Shown: in pieces, positions 50,888-60,522 of the stretch
Numbering within the stretch: position 1 is the first letter of the stretch
Layout: the number at the start of each line of letters is the position of its first letter
Source: JAEXZL01 sp049943125
GTDB taxonomy: Bacteria; Bacillota; Clostridia; Clostridiales; Clostridiaceae
Assembly: GCF_049943125.1 (NCBI RefSeq)
Contig: NZ_CP188040.1
Coordinates: 1,054,001 to 1,118,000 of the forward strand
Direction of reading: 5' to 3'
Length of the DNA: 64,000 bases
Translations under genes and position numbers: made by a program
The notes under the pieces: model-generated
What the model saw: the letters and a program-made list of their open reading frames with translations, nothing else
Told to the model about the DNA's origin: nothing
Databases searched by the model: none

Positions 50888-51289
50888 CTAAATATTCCTC
50901 TGAAACCCCTTATATCTAGTCCCTTGATATGTGAGGATCCCTCTGTCTCCTTCGGATATCATTCCATATTCCTTTCCATTTACCTCTAGCTCAATTCTTT
51001 CACCGGAGATTAGCTCAAAGGTTACATAATAGTAGGTACTGGAGGTATGATGAACTCCTGCTTCATTACCATGATGGTGATGGTGGTGGGTTACCTCTCC
51101 TCTTTTTGAACTTACCTTAACCTCTGCAGTGGCTAACGGAGATTTATTGTTTGTATTCCACTGCATAATTCCTTTTGTCACATTAAATATTATTATTCCA
51201 AAAACCACAATAGAAAAAATCATAATAAAAGCAGGCAGAACCGAAAACATAAAATCTACTGAACCTTCATTAAAACCACTATCAAACAT
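50888..51289 (-). CDS. DUF2500 membrane protein with natural His6 run
   Basis: 133-residue member of the DUF2500 family. One N-terminal membrane helix (about 15-40) is followed by an extracytoplasmic or cytoplasmic beta domain: ATAEVKVSSKRGEVTHHHHHHG, then STYYYVTFELISGERIELEV and YQGTRYKGF. Six consecutive His residues occupy a loop where the family usually has a variable Ser/Gly/His stretch. Function unknown. GGGGAG precedes the ATG. Confidence 0.85.
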   Translation of the reverse strand: MFDSGFNEGSVDFMFSVLPAFIMIFSIVVFGIIIFNVTKGIMQWNTNNKSPLATAEVKVSSKRGEVTHHHHHHGNEAGVHHTSSTYYYVTFELISGERIELEVNGKEYGMISEGDRGILTYQGTRYKGFQRNI

Positions 51290-51406
51290 TATTAATCTCC
51301 CCTCTATCCTTATTCAAATTATACCCTTAACTACATTATATTTTATAAACTTGTATCACGATATCTATTTCATAAAAAAAGGAAGTTAGTTTTTCAATGA
51401 GCCTTC

Positions 51407-51466
51407 ATAAAAAAACAGCCTCCCCAGGGAATTGCAATGAGTAAGTAAAAAGCCTGGCAGCTAATC
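51407..51466 (-). terminator. Possible terminator of the lipid kinase gene
   Basis: Minus-strand AGCTGCCAGG and CCTGGGGAGGCT can pair with a bulge across a long loop, followed by T7. It lies about 90 bases after the stop codon at 51554. Confidence 0.4.
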
Positions 51467-51553
51467 AACCTTACTACGCATTCCTTAAAGAAGCTATATC
51501 ATTATTAATATTATTTATGTTTTGATAATTTTATCATTGTTATTTCTATTATT

Positions 51554-52456
51554 TTATCTGACTACTTCCTCGCTTACTAACAGAGTAACGCTTCTTGGAT
51601 TATTAACTATCTCCACGTTGGTATGTCTTCCTCCATTTTCTCCATCAAGAGTCCAGGGGATTTCTACCTCGGAGTAAATCTTTACCCTAGAGCTATGGAA
51701 TAGAGATATATAATTATGATCATAATTTTGAGTCAAAAGACCTGTAATTATTCCGTTCAAATCAATTATATTTTTGGGACTCTTAATAAGCAATAATTCA
51801 AAGAGTCCATCATTTAATCTTACCTTTTCCTTATCTAAGGTTAGCAGTCCTGCTACAGATGTGGAGTTTGTTATAGAACCAAAGATATAATCTCCTTCTA
51901 CAGTACCTCCATCATGTTCTATTATAAGATGATAAGCTTTTATTTCTGTGAACCGTCTTATTCCCTCTAATATATATGCAAGATGTCCAAGGGAATTCTT
52001 TACCTGCTGAGAGGTCTGGTAGGATACCTCTGTAAAAGCTCCAAAGGCAGCTATATATGCAAAATATTGATTATTAAAGGTGCCGATATCATATAAGAAG
52101 GGAACTCCGTTAACCACGTTCATTGCCGCATCTACCATGTTTTTAGGCATCTTAAGGCTTGTGGCTAAGTCATTAGTAGTTCCTGAGGGAATATAACCTA
52201 GAGGTGGTGCATTCTCTATAGACATAGCCCCAGTTATCACCTCATTTAGGGTTCCGTCCCCTCCACAGCAGGCAATCAAATCATATTCATTTCCTTTTTT
52301 TATAGTAAGCTCCGTAGCATCATATCTTTTCCGGGTAGGATATACCGTTACCTCATAGCCATCCTTACTAAAAATATCTACCATATCAAATAAGTAATTT
52401 CTACACTGCATCTTCCCTGAAAAAGGGTTCATTATTAGAAGCATCTTTTTACTCAT
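51554..52456 (-). CDS. Diacylglycerol/lipid kinase family protein (DgkB/YegS-like)
   Basis: 300 residues. Phosphorylates a lipid alcohol, diacylglycerol being the best guess. The nucleotide-binding loop is CCGGDGTLNEVITG, followed by LGYIPSGTTNDLATSL; the N-terminus LLIMNPFSGKMQ is typical, and the C-terminal domain carries the DGLFELLLI segment. AGGAGG precedes the ATG. Monocistronic. Confidence 0.93.
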   Translation of the reverse strand: MSKKMLLIMNPFSGKMQCRNYLFDMVDIFSKDGYEVTVYPTRKRYDATELTIKKGNEYDLIACCGGDGTLNEVITGAMSIENAPPLGYIPSGTTNDLATSLKMPKNMVDAAMNVVNGVPFLYDIGTFNNQYFAYIAAFGAFTEVSYQTSQQVKNSLGHLAYILEGIRRFTEIKAYHLIIEHDGGTVEGDYIFGSITNSTSVAGLLTLDKEKVRLNDGLFELLLIKSPKNIIDLNGIITGLLTQNYDHNYISLFHSSRVKIYSEVEIPWTLDGENGGRHTNVEIVNNPRSVTLLVSEEVVR

Positions 52457-52853
52457 ACTAATCCTCCTAAAACACCTATTACTAAAGGTTAATTTATCAT
52501 TTCTTCTTAATTACCTCAAGAAGTCTATTCGTATAGTTCAGGGACAATATATCTATAGGCCTTAATAAAATAACTATTTAAAATTAGTCCATTAAACATT
52601 ATAACTTATAAAAGCTTACACTTACAATAAACTATTATCTCTTTAAATAACAGAAAGATAATTGATATAGATACACCGAGCTTCCACAGTTCTGAGTAAT
52701 ATATACATCATCAACCATTCTCTAGGAATATATTAACATTAATACTTATAAAAAACACCTATATTAAAATATATTCAAAGAATACATATATAAGACACCA
52801 ATATTAATATATACTCTTCATAGTTTCATTAAATAATACTTAGTTCTTTTATT
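52457..52853. other. AT-rich intergenic region
   Basis: No supported gene; repeated AT-rich words such as ATATTAATATATACTC near 52735-52815 but no clear structure. Confidence 0.4.
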
Positions 52854-52912
52854 GAAAAAGAGGACATAGATTATCAAGGAAAAATAGTATTCCTTGACAG
52901 TCTATGTCATTA
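52854..52912 (-). terminator. Terminator of the ABC exporter operon
   Basis: Minus-strand GACATAGACTGTCAAGGAA pairs with TTCCTTGATAATCTATGTC, followed by CTCTTTTTC, directly after the stop codon. Confidence 0.8.
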
Positions 52913-52914
52913 TA

Positions 52915-54846
52915 TCAGGCAGAGGTCTTTTCAAACTGGCTGTTATAAAGCTTAGCATAGAAGCCATTGAGCTTTAGAAGCTCCTGATGAGTTCCCTGCT
53001 CCACTATATCTCCATCATTCATGCAGAGAATTAGGTCAGCATTTTTGATAGTTGAAAGTCTGTGAGCTATTACAAAGCTAGTTCTGCCCTTCATAAGGTT
53101 ATCCATGGCCTTCTGTATAAGGACCTCTGTACGTGTATCTACGGAGCTGGTGGCTTCGTCAAGAATCAGTATCTTTGGATCCTTAAGGAAGGCTCTAGCT
53201 ATAGTTAATAGCTGCTTTTGGCCCTGGGATACATTGCTGGCATCCTCATTGAGCACCATGTTATAGCCACCAGGCAGGGTTGCCACAAAGTGGTCTACCT
53301 GTGCTGCTTTAGCTGCTGCTCTTACTTCTGTCTCAGAAGCATTTAGATTACCATATCGTATATTATCCATAATGGTACCATTATAAAGCCAGGTATCCTG
53401 GAGCACCATTCCAAAGAGTGATCTTAAATCCTCTCTGGAGAAATCTCTGATATCATGACCATCGATGAGTATTGCCCCATCATTAACATCATAAAATCTC
53501 ATAAGCAGCTTAACCATGGTGGTTTTACCAGCCCCTGTAGGTCCAACGATAGCAACCTTCTGACCTGCTCTAGCTTTGGCAGAAAAATCATTTATTATAA
53601 TTTTTTCAGGATCGTAGCCAAAATGCACATCCTTGAATTCTACATTGCCCTCTATCTTGATACGGGTCTCAGAAGTATCCTCTCCTTCACCAGCTATAGT
53701 GTACTTAACCTCCTCTTTTACCTCTTCCTCTTCTTCTAGGAATTCAAAAACTCTTTCTGCAGAAGCAGCAGTCTGCTGAAGTACATTAGAAATATTAGCT
53801 AGCTGACTGAGAGGCTGAGTAAAGTTGCGCACATATTGTATGAATGCTTGAATATCTCCTACATTTAGGGTTCCCTTAGAAGCCATCCATCCACCTAAAA
53901 TACAAATTGCTACGTAACCAAGGTTTCCTACAAAGGTCATCATGGGCATCATAAGCCCTGATAAAAATTGAGACTTCCAGGAGGACTCATAAAGGGTATC
54001 ATTATATTCATCAAACTTTTTAACGGATTTCTCTTCTCCATTAAATGCCTTCATAACTACATGTCCGCCGTACATCTCTTCCACATGGCCATTTACATGA
54101 CCAAGGTATTCCTGCTGTGACTTAAAGTATTTCTGAGACTTCTTCACCACACCGATAATAAGCAACAAGGATACGGGAATTGTAAGCAGTGCTACAATGG
54201 TAAGAGTTCCACTTATAGAAAGCATCATTACCAAAATACCAACTACCGTGGTTAAGGAAGTGATCATCTGAGTTACGCTTTGATTTAAGCTCTGGCTTAA
54301 GGTATCCACATCATTGGTAACCCTTGAAAGAACCTCTCCATGATTAGTCTTATCAAAGTAGTTTAGAGGCATTCTGTTGATTTTTTTCATTATGTTAGTT
54401 CTTAAATTATAGGTTACCTTCATGGTGACACCAGTCATTATATAGCTCTGCAGCAGTGAAAAGATAGCGCTGATAGAGTATAAGCCTATGAGGGTAAGCA
54501 TTATATTTCTAATATTAGTAAAGTTAATTCCCTCTCCACTTCCCGTGAGCTTTCCAATAATACCTGAATAAAGCTCATTAGTAGCTCTTGCTAGAACCTT
54601 AGGTCCCATAATAGTAAATATTACAGAGCCAATTGCAAATAATACTACGGCAAAAATCCTGAACTTATAAGGAGATAAATAGGCTGCAAGCTTCTTTACA
54701 CTTCCCTTAAAATCCTTTGCCTTGGCTCCTGGCATCATCCCCATAGGGCCGCCCATGTGCCCTCTACCTCTTCTAGGTCCATTGCCTCCCATAGGTCCAT
54801 TTCCGCCTCCAGGAGCATTATTTCTGTCTTCATTATTTGAGCTCAT
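52915..54846 (-). CDS. ABC exporter half-transporter, subunit 2
   Basis: 643-residue fusion of a membrane domain and an ATPase, partner of the next entry in a heterodimeric multidrug-type exporter (YheHI or LmrCD-like). A Gly/Pro/Met-rich N-terminus (GNGPRRGRGHMGGPMGMMPG) precedes six membrane helices. ATPase motifs: Walker A GPTGAGKTT, signature here NVSQGQKQLLTIARAFL (LSGGQ replaced by VSQGQ), Walker B ILILDEATSSVD and a His switch, IAHRLST. ATG 54846 chosen after GAGGAGG; it starts 1 base after the upstream stop. Subunit 1 has the canonical SGGQ, so the pair may have one degenerate site. Confidence 0.93.
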   Translation of the reverse strand: MSSNNEDRNNAPGGGNGPMGGNGPRRGRGHMGGPMGMMPGAKAKDFKGSVKKLAAYLSPYKFRIFAVVLFAIGSVIFTIMGPKVLARATNELYSGIIGKLTGSGEGINFTNIRNIMLTLIGLYSISAIFSLLQSYIMTGVTMKVTYNLRTNIMKKINRMPLNYFDKTNHGEVLSRVTNDVDTLSQSLNQSVTQMITSLTTVVGILVMMLSISGTLTIVALLTIPVSLLLIIGVVKKSQKYFKSQQEYLGHVNGHVEEMYGGHVVMKAFNGEEKSVKKFDEYNDTLYESSWKSQFLSGLMMPMMTFVGNLGYVAICILGGWMASKGTLNVGDIQAFIQYVRNFTQPLSQLANISNVLQQTAASAERVFEFLEEEEEVKEEVKYTIAGEGEDTSETRIKIEGNVEFKDVHFGYDPEKIIINDFSAKARAGQKVAIVGPTGAGKTTMVKLLMRFYDVNDGAILIDGHDIRDFSREDLRSLFGMVLQDTWLYNGTIMDNIRYGNLNASETEVRAAAKAAQVDHFVATLPGGYNMVLNEDASNVSQGQKQLLTIARAFLKDPKILILDEATSSVDTRTEVLIQKAMDNLMKGRTSFVIAHRLSTIKNADLILCMNDGDIVEQGTHQELLKLNGFYAKLYNSQFEKTSA

Positions 54847-54847
54847 A

Positions 54848-57097
54848 TTATAATTCCTCCTCTGAAAGCTGAGATTCTGCAATTTCTCTGTAGGCTCTAC
54901 AATTCATCAATAGATCCTTATGGACTCCTTTACCAACAACACGGCCTTCATCCAGTACAATTATCTGCTCTGCATTCATTATGGTGCTTATTCTCTGAGC
55001 AACAATCAGCACTGTAGAGCCACCAGTGTGCTTCTTAAGAGCACGTCTTAGGGCTGCATCGGTTTTAAAATCCAAGGCTGAAAAGCTATCATCGAAAATA
55101 TATATAGGAGGCTTCTTTATGAGGGCCCTGGCAATAGAGAGCCTCTGCTTCTGCCCTCCAGATACATTAGAGCCACCTTGAGAGATACGTGTATTATATC
55201 CCTCTTCCTTGCTTTCTATAAATTCTGTAGCCTGGGCTATTTCAGCAGCAAGCTCCAGTTCTTCCGAGGATGCATCTTCTTTTCCATAGCTAATATTTGA
55301 GGTTATATCTCCAGAGAATAATATTCCCTTTTGAGGTACATAGCCTATATTTTCTCTTAGTTCCTTGAGAGATAGGTCTTTTACATCTATTCCATCAATT
55401 AATATTTCCCCTTCTGTTACATCATAAAAGCGAGGAATTAAATTAATTAAGGTAGATTTACCTGCACCGGTGGAGCCTATGAATGCTGTGGTTTCACCAG
55501 GCTTTGCTGTGAAGGAAATATCCTCTAGTACATCGCTTTCTGCATTATGATAGCGGAAGCTTACATTTTTAAATTCAATAAGACCCTGCGGCTTTTCTCC
55601 AAGGCTTAATGGAGCTTCAGGCTCTAATATTTCTGGCTCTGTATCTAAAACCTCAAAAATACGCACAGCTGATACGCTTGCTCTTGGAACCATAATAAAC
55701 ATCATGGCTATCATCAGGAAGGAAAAGATTATCTGCATTCCATACTGCATGAAGGCTATCATATCACCCACCTGAAGAGTTGCATTATTTATCTCCTTTG
55801 CTCCTACCCAAACTATGGTAAGGGTAACGAGATTCATTATAAACATCATTATTGGCATCATAAAGGACATGGTCCTATTTACAAAAAGATTTGTGGTGGT
55901 TAAATCAGTATTTGCCTTATCAAATCTCTTCTCCTCAAAGGCTTGATTGCTGAAGGCTCTGATAACCATCATTCCGCTTAAGTTTTCTCTTGTCACAAGA
56001 TTAAGCCTATCCACTAGCTTCTGTATAATCTTAAATCTAGGAAGAGCTATGGAAAATATAACAGCAACAAGACCAAGCATCACAATAACTGCAACAGCTA
56101 TTATCCAGCTTAGGGATAAGCTCTTTCGGAGGGCCATAATAATACCACCAACCCCCATAATAGGAGCATAGCACAGGATACGAAGACCCATGATAATAAG
56201 CATCTGCACCTGGGTTATATCATTAGTTGTCCTGGTGATCAGGGATGCCGTGGAAAACTTATCAAACTCATTATTAGAAAAGCTTTCAACCTTTTTAAAT
56301 ACATCTCTTCGAAGAGACCTGGAAACCCCTGCACCAATCCTGGCAGAGAGAAAGCCCACGCCAACTGTTGCCAATACTCCTAAAAAGGTTATAAGAAGCA
56401 TTATCGCTCCTATTTTTAGTATATAGCCACTTCTTATAGCGTCAGTATCTACACCAAGATCTCTGTAAATCATTTGAATAATATAAGGAGAAGATTGACT
56501 GTAAAAGCTGGAATCTAAACTATCTGCATAGTCAATGGAGGTCTCAAAGGCTGTAGGAGGAAGCCCCTGAAAAACAGGTATAAGCTCATATAAATCCTCA
56601 ATATCTACATCCTCAGTAGAAAAGTTCTCTCCTTCTCCAGCATTTCCAGAAGAATCTAAGGGAGCTCCCCCCTGTTCTTTTGCCATGTTCTCAATAAAAT
56701 CCATAAAGGCAAAAACACTTTTTCCGAAGACATTGCCTAGCCTAGCTTCTTCCTCTTCTGTTAATGGTGCTCTCACATATATAGCCTCATCCTTTAGAGC
56801 AGGATAATCCTCGGCATATTCTGAAGCTTCCTTGTCCGTTGGCTCAACGAGCTCATAGCTTGACTTATAAAAACTTCTATCCTCTTCAGTCATAAAATAA
56901 CCAAAGATTTCTAAAGCTTCTGGTGTAATGGCCTTAGGGGAGGTTTCTTCTATTCCCTCCTTTTGTATACCTATATTAACTATGTTAGACATATAATTAG
57001 GAAGGCTCAGCTCACTCATTACCTGTCCAAACAACAATAGAAAAGCCAATATTATCAAAAGACTATATGGCTTTAAATACCTTAATAGTTTCTTCAT
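54848..57097 (-). CDS. ABC exporter half-transporter, subunit 1
   Basis: 749-residue half-transporter, longer than usual because of a large extracellular insertion of about 175 residues between helices 1 and 2 (about 35-210, acidic, with SSGNAGEGENFSTEDVDIEDLYE). Helices then continue from LKIGAIMLLITFLGVLATVGVGF. ATPase motifs: Walker A GSTGAGKST, signature NVSGGQKQRLSIARAL, Walker B IYIFDDSFSALD (Asp in place of the catalytic Glu) and switch AQRIST (Gln in place of His). So this subunit carries degenerate catalytic residues, as in heterodimeric exporters. AAAGGAAG precedes the ATG. Confidence 0.93.
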   Translation of the reverse strand: MKKLLRYLKPYSLLIILAFLLLFGQVMSELSLPNYMSNIVNIGIQKEGIEETSPKAITPEALEIFGYFMTEEDRSFYKSSYELVEPTDKEASEYAEDYPALKDEAIYVRAPLTEEEEARLGNVFGKSVFAFMDFIENMAKEQGGAPLDSSGNAGEGENFSTEDVDIEDLYELIPVFQGLPPTAFETSIDYADSLDSSFYSQSSPYIIQMIYRDLGVDTDAIRSGYILKIGAIMLLITFLGVLATVGVGFLSARIGAGVSRSLRRDVFKKVESFSNNEFDKFSTASLITRTTNDITQVQMLIIMGLRILCYAPIMGVGGIIMALRKSLSLSWIIAVAVIVMLGLVAVIFSIALPRFKIIQKLVDRLNLVTRENLSGMMVIRAFSNQAFEEKRFDKANTDLTTTNLFVNRTMSFMMPIMMFIMNLVTLTIVWVGAKEINNATLQVGDMIAFMQYGMQIIFSFLMIAMMFIMVPRASVSAVRIFEVLDTEPEILEPEAPLSLGEKPQGLIEFKNVSFRYHNAESDVLEDISFTAKPGETTAFIGSTGAGKSTLINLIPRFYDVTEGEILIDGIDVKDLSLKELRENIGYVPQKGILFSGDITSNISYGKEDASSEELELAAEIAQATEFIESKEEGYNTRISQGGSNVSGGQKQRLSIARALIKKPPIYIFDDSFSALDFKTDAALRRALKKHTGGSTVLIVAQRISTIMNAEQIIVLDEGRVVGKGVHKDLLMNCRAYREIAESQLSEEEL

Positions 57098-57446
57098 GTC
57101 TTTCTTCCTTTCTCAAAATGCTCAAAAAAACTCAAAATAATAAGTTATCTACGGCTCTAAATTTCCCTGTAAAATTTATTTATCTGTCCATTATCACCTT
57201 CTGCTGCATATTACAATTATTACCTAAATATTAGTATATACGTATAAATTTATTTCTTCTACTAAATTATTGAACATGACTATCATAATAATCATAAGCA
57301 ACATTTATGAATGTAGTATGAATTGTATATGTTTCCATATTCGCCTAAATAATATTTTTTTATTTTTTCATACATACTTCATAAAAATATATTAAAATAT
57401 AATATGACATAATTATTTTAATATTAGTACAAAGGAGCAATGAAAG
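57098..57446. other. Divergent promoter region
   Basis: AT-rich gap between the exporter and relQ genes. No gene, repeat or strong promoter match identified. Confidence 0.4.
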
Positions 57447-58130
57447 ATGATAATTAAAAAATCTATCCCCCTTTTAAACTCAAATATCCCCGGAAGGCAG
57501 ATAGATTTACACAGCTTCATAAATGTAAGTTCAAGCTATCTTGAAATGGAGAACTTATATCAATCAGCTATTAAAGAAATCAGTACGAAGCTAGAAATAC
57601 TCGATGATGAATTTAAGCTAAAATACAGCAGAAATCCCATACACGACATCCAATGCAGGCTTAAATCTCTAGAGAGTATAATTAAGAAGCTAGAAAGAAA
57701 AGGCCATGAAATCTCTATAGAATCAGCAAAGGAGAATCTTTTTGATATAGCAGGAGTAAGAGTAGTATGCTCCTATATAGAGGACATTTACAGCGTGGCA
57801 GGTTTATTAAAGGCACAGGACGATATCATATTAATAAGAGAGACAGATTACATAAAAAATCCAAAGCCTAATGGTTATAGAAGCCTCCATCTAGTAGTTA
57901 AAATTCCAGTATTCTTTTCTGACAGAAAGGAACTGGTGCCAGTGGAAATTCAGATAAGAACCATGGCCATGGATTTCTGGGCAAGCCTAGAGCATCAACT
58001 GCGGTACAAGTCCTCTGGAAATATCCCTTCCTCCATAGTCCGGGAGCTTAAGGAGTGTGCCGAAACCATCGCCTCCACAGATCTAAAGATGCAGAGAATC
58101 TACAGCTCCCTAGAAGATTTGGCGCTATAA
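57447..58130 (+). CDS. relQ: Small alarmone synthetase, RelQ-like
   Basis: Single-domain (p)ppGpp synthetase of 227 residues without hydrolase or regulatory domains. Synthetase motifs: FDIAGVRVVCSYIEDIYSVAG, then IKNPKPNGYRSLHLVV and PVEIQIRTMAMDFWASLEHQLRYK, where the Glu-x-Gln-x-Arg stretch coordinates Mg and substrate. AAAGGAG precedes ATG 57447 by 9 bases. It makes alarmone under cell-wall or other stress in related Firmicutes. A dispersed repeat and a terminator follow. Confidence 0.93.
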   Translation: MIIKKSIPLLNSNIPGRQIDLHSFINVSSSYLEMENLYQSAIKEISTKLEILDDEFKLKYSRNPIHDIQCRLKSLESIIKKLERKGHEISIESAKENLFDIAGVRVVCSYIEDIYSVAGLLKAQDDIILIRETDYIKNPKPNGYRSLHLVVKIPVFFSDRKELVPVEIQIRTMAMDFWASLEHQLRYKSSGNIPSSIVRELKECAETIASTDLKMQRIYSSLEDLAL

Positions 58131-58169
58131 TTGTCGAAGTCCCACAGGTGGATTGTCGATATTCTGCAT

Positions 58170-58203
58170 GTGAATGTCACCATAGAACTGAGAATTCGTT
58201 CGC
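58170..58203 (+). repeat. Dispersed CACCATAGAAGTGAG element, copy D
   Basis: It begins GTGAATGTCACCATAGAACT and ends GAGAATTCGTTCGC, with GCATGTGA directly before and after the unit. It lies between relQ and its terminator, as copy C does for the SH3 gene. Confidence 0.85.
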
Positions 58204-58257
58204 ATGTGAGCTTGAAAAATAAGATTATAGAGCAACATAAAAAATTAAATGCAAAAG

Positions 58258-58320
58258 ATAAGCCACCCTTTAAGGAAGCATTTCCAGAGAAGGGTGGCTT
58301 TGAAATTTATATTTTTTTGT
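58258..58320 (+). terminator. Terminator of relQ
   Basis: AAGCCACCCTT pairs with AAGGGTGGCTT, followed by TGAAATTTATATTTTTTTG. It also has A-rich DNA on the left, so may serve the converging MATE gene. Confidence 0.75.
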
Positions 58321-58340
58321 AGCATTAATTTTTAACTAAC

Positions 58341-59747
58341 CTAGCTTTCCAGCCCGCTTCTGTGAAGAGCAGTGATTTCCATCTTTTGCTTCCACTTACC
58401 AGCTTTGTATGCTATGAGGGATATAATTGCTCCGAGACTCCAGGAAACCAGCAGTGAAATAAATAAAGCTTCAGGCTTTCCATTGGGATATGCCTCGCTT
58501 CTAGTTAAGGCAGCTAGTCCATATGCTAAGGGAACACGAAGGAATATCGTAGCTATTATGGATATCCACATAGGTGTAACCGTATCACCAGCGCCTCGCA
58601 TAACTCCCCCTATGACCTGTGATGCTGCAATAGCAAGATACCCAATAGCTAGTATTCTCATCATACGCACTGCAAGGTCAATGAGCTCCGCTGTATCGGT
58701 AAATATTGCAAAAAGATGATGTCCAAAAAATAGGAGCACAAGGGTTATTGCACCAGAAACGGAGAGAGCCATTATACTGCCCTGCTTAAAGCCAGAAGTA
58801 ACCCGATCTACCCTTCCAGCACCAACGTTTTGTCCAGTATAAACACTCATAGCCTGTCCAAATGTCATGTTAGGCATCATTGCAAAGCCATCAACTCTCA
58901 TTATTATTACATTACAGGCAATTACAAGCTCTCCAAGGCTGTTTGTAAGGGATTGTACAACCAGCATTGCTATGGCCATTATTCCTTGGGTAATTCCTGA
59001 AGGTATTCCTATTTTTAATATCTTCATAGAATATTTCTTTTTAAGCTTCAGCATTTCAAGGTTCAAATCAAAAACATCTCTCATCTTTAGAAGCCTCATA
59101 AGACAAAGAAGGGCAGATATACCTTGAGCAATAACCGTTGCCAGGGATACTCCGGCCACACCCATATTGAACTGAGCCACAAAGATAATATCTAATACAA
59201 CATTCAACGCCGCAGCCACCAAAAGAAATAGTAGCGCAGAAACAGAGTCCCCCATACCTCGTAAAATACCAGAAAACATATTATAAAAGAAAAAGCCTGC
59301 AGCTCCTATGAAGAATATATTTAAGTAGCTGGCACACCAGTTAATAATAGACTCAGGAGTATCCAACATACGCAATAAAGGCATTGTAACAATCGGGCCG
59401 ATTACCATAATTATCAGGGTGGCTATTGCTGCAAGAGTTATACAGTTGCCAATATACCTAGAAAGCTTTTCTCTATCTTTGGCACCAAAGCTTTGAGAAA
59501 CCATGATACTGGCCCCCGTAGAAAGCCCTACAAATATCGCAAGAAGCAGATTTAGTATTGGCGAAGCACTGCCAACGGCAGCTAAGGCATTATCCCCAAC
59601 ATATATACCTACTATAACTGAGTCAGCAGTATTATATAGCTGCTGTGCTAAATTCCCTATAAGCATAGGCACAGCAAATTCAGCAATTCGTTTCCAGGGC
59701 TCTCCCTGAGTCATATCTTTTGCAGCGAAAAGTTCTTTAAATCTCAC
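58341..59747 (-). CDS. MATE family efflux transporter
   Basis: 468 residues with twelve hydrophobic helices; cation-coupled drug/toxin exporter. Family pattern at the N-terminus: IAEFAVPMLIGNLAQQLYNTADSVIVGIYVGDNALAAVG, and in the second half GIPSGITQGIMAIAMLVVQSL. The start is GTG 59747 with GGAGGTGG 9 bases upstream. Monocistronic; no regulator gene adjacent. Confidence 0.94.
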   Translation of the reverse strand: MRFKELFAAKDMTQGEPWKRIAEFAVPMLIGNLAQQLYNTADSVIVGIYVGDNALAAVGSASPILNLLLAIFVGLSTGASIMVSQSFGAKDREKLSRYIGNCITLAAIATLIIMVIGPIVTMPLLRMLDTPESIINWCASYLNIFFIGAAGFFFYNMFSGILRGMGDSVSALLFLLVAAALNVVLDIIFVAQFNMGVAGVSLATVIAQGISALLCLMRLLKMRDVFDLNLEMLKLKKKYSMKILKIGIPSGITQGIMAIAMLVVQSLTNSLGELVIACNVIIMRVDGFAMMPNMTFGQAMSVYTGQNVGAGRVDRVTSGFKQGSIMALSVSGAITLVLLFFGHHLFAIFTDTAELIDLAVRMMRILAIGYLAIAASQVIGGVMRGAGDTVTPMWISIIATIFLRVPLAYGLAALTRSEAYPNGKPEALFISLLVSWSLGAIISLIAYKAGKWKQKMEITALHRSGLES

Positions 59748-60244
59748 CTTTTAGTACCACCTCCGTATTTTAAACAATTAAATTGCGCATTATCCAAAGA
59801 GTTTTTAATGGATATATGCGCAAATTTCAACATTCATAATTATAATACATATTAAATAACAATTAAATACATTTTTAGAAAAAACAATATTTATATTGAT
59901 TATATATATTAAAAACAACCCTCTGTCTTTTAAATGACAGGGGGTTGTCCTCGTTTTAAGTCCTCCAATAGGCAGGACTATATTCCTCAAAAATTATCTA
60001 CTATATGTATTAAACTATCCTAAATATTTACCTATATAAAAATCTATGGATATACAAAGCTATGTACGCAGATAACCCTTCTTTATCCTGTGCTACTTAC
60101 TTTTTCTTCATAGGTAGCTTAAATGATAATCTTCATCCTTTGCTTATTGTGGTAACATACACTTACACAGCATAGAGCTGCAATTCATTAGCTTTCCTAT
60201 ATTCATTTATCTTTTGTTTTATTTAATCTTTTCCGTTAGTTTTT
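59748..60244. other. Gap containing a terminator and no supported gene
   Basis: A perfect-looking hairpin at 59914-59948 (ACAACCC with CTGTC inner arm, and GACAGGGGGTTGT) is followed by T-rich DNA on the minus strand, but it lies upstream of the MATE gene, so it must end another minus-strand transcript, perhaps from the small gene at 60523. The remaining sequence shows nothing I can name. Confidence 0.45.
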
Positions 60245-60380
60245 ATATAGTATATTTTTTCTTTTGTTTGATATACTTTTCATTTGTATTGTATATATTT
60301 ATTCTTTTGTTTTGTGATTAATTTTCATTTGTATTGTGTATATTTTTTCTTTAGTTTTGTACAGATTTTTCTTTTGTTAA
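60245..60380. repeat. T-rich degenerate tandem repeat, period about 45 bp
   Basis: TTTTCATTTGTATTGT starts at 60277 and again at 60322, followed each time by ATATT and a TTCTTTTGTTTTG-like block; further partial units lie on both sides. On the minus strand it is A-rich and lies 3' of the small gene at 60523-60696. Confidence 0.75.
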
Positions 60381-60522
60381 GTCTTTCGACTTCATTTTAA
60401 GTATAACATACAGAAACTGTCTCTACAAGATAGTTTATAATTTTTTAATATTTTTATCCCTTTTTGTTATATTTTATATTATTTAGTACTATTATCTGTT
60501 TCCATGCTAGAACCTTATAGGC

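Noticed and set aside
58131..58322. 63-codon + strand frame after relQ
   Set aside because: It starts on a TTG directly after the relQ stop with no ribosome binding site, and runs through the dispersed repeat and terminator hairpin.
59805..59990. 61-codon minus-strand frame upstream of the MATE gene
   Set aside because: Includes the terminator hairpin at 59914-59948 and AT-rich DNA; no convincing ribosome binding site.
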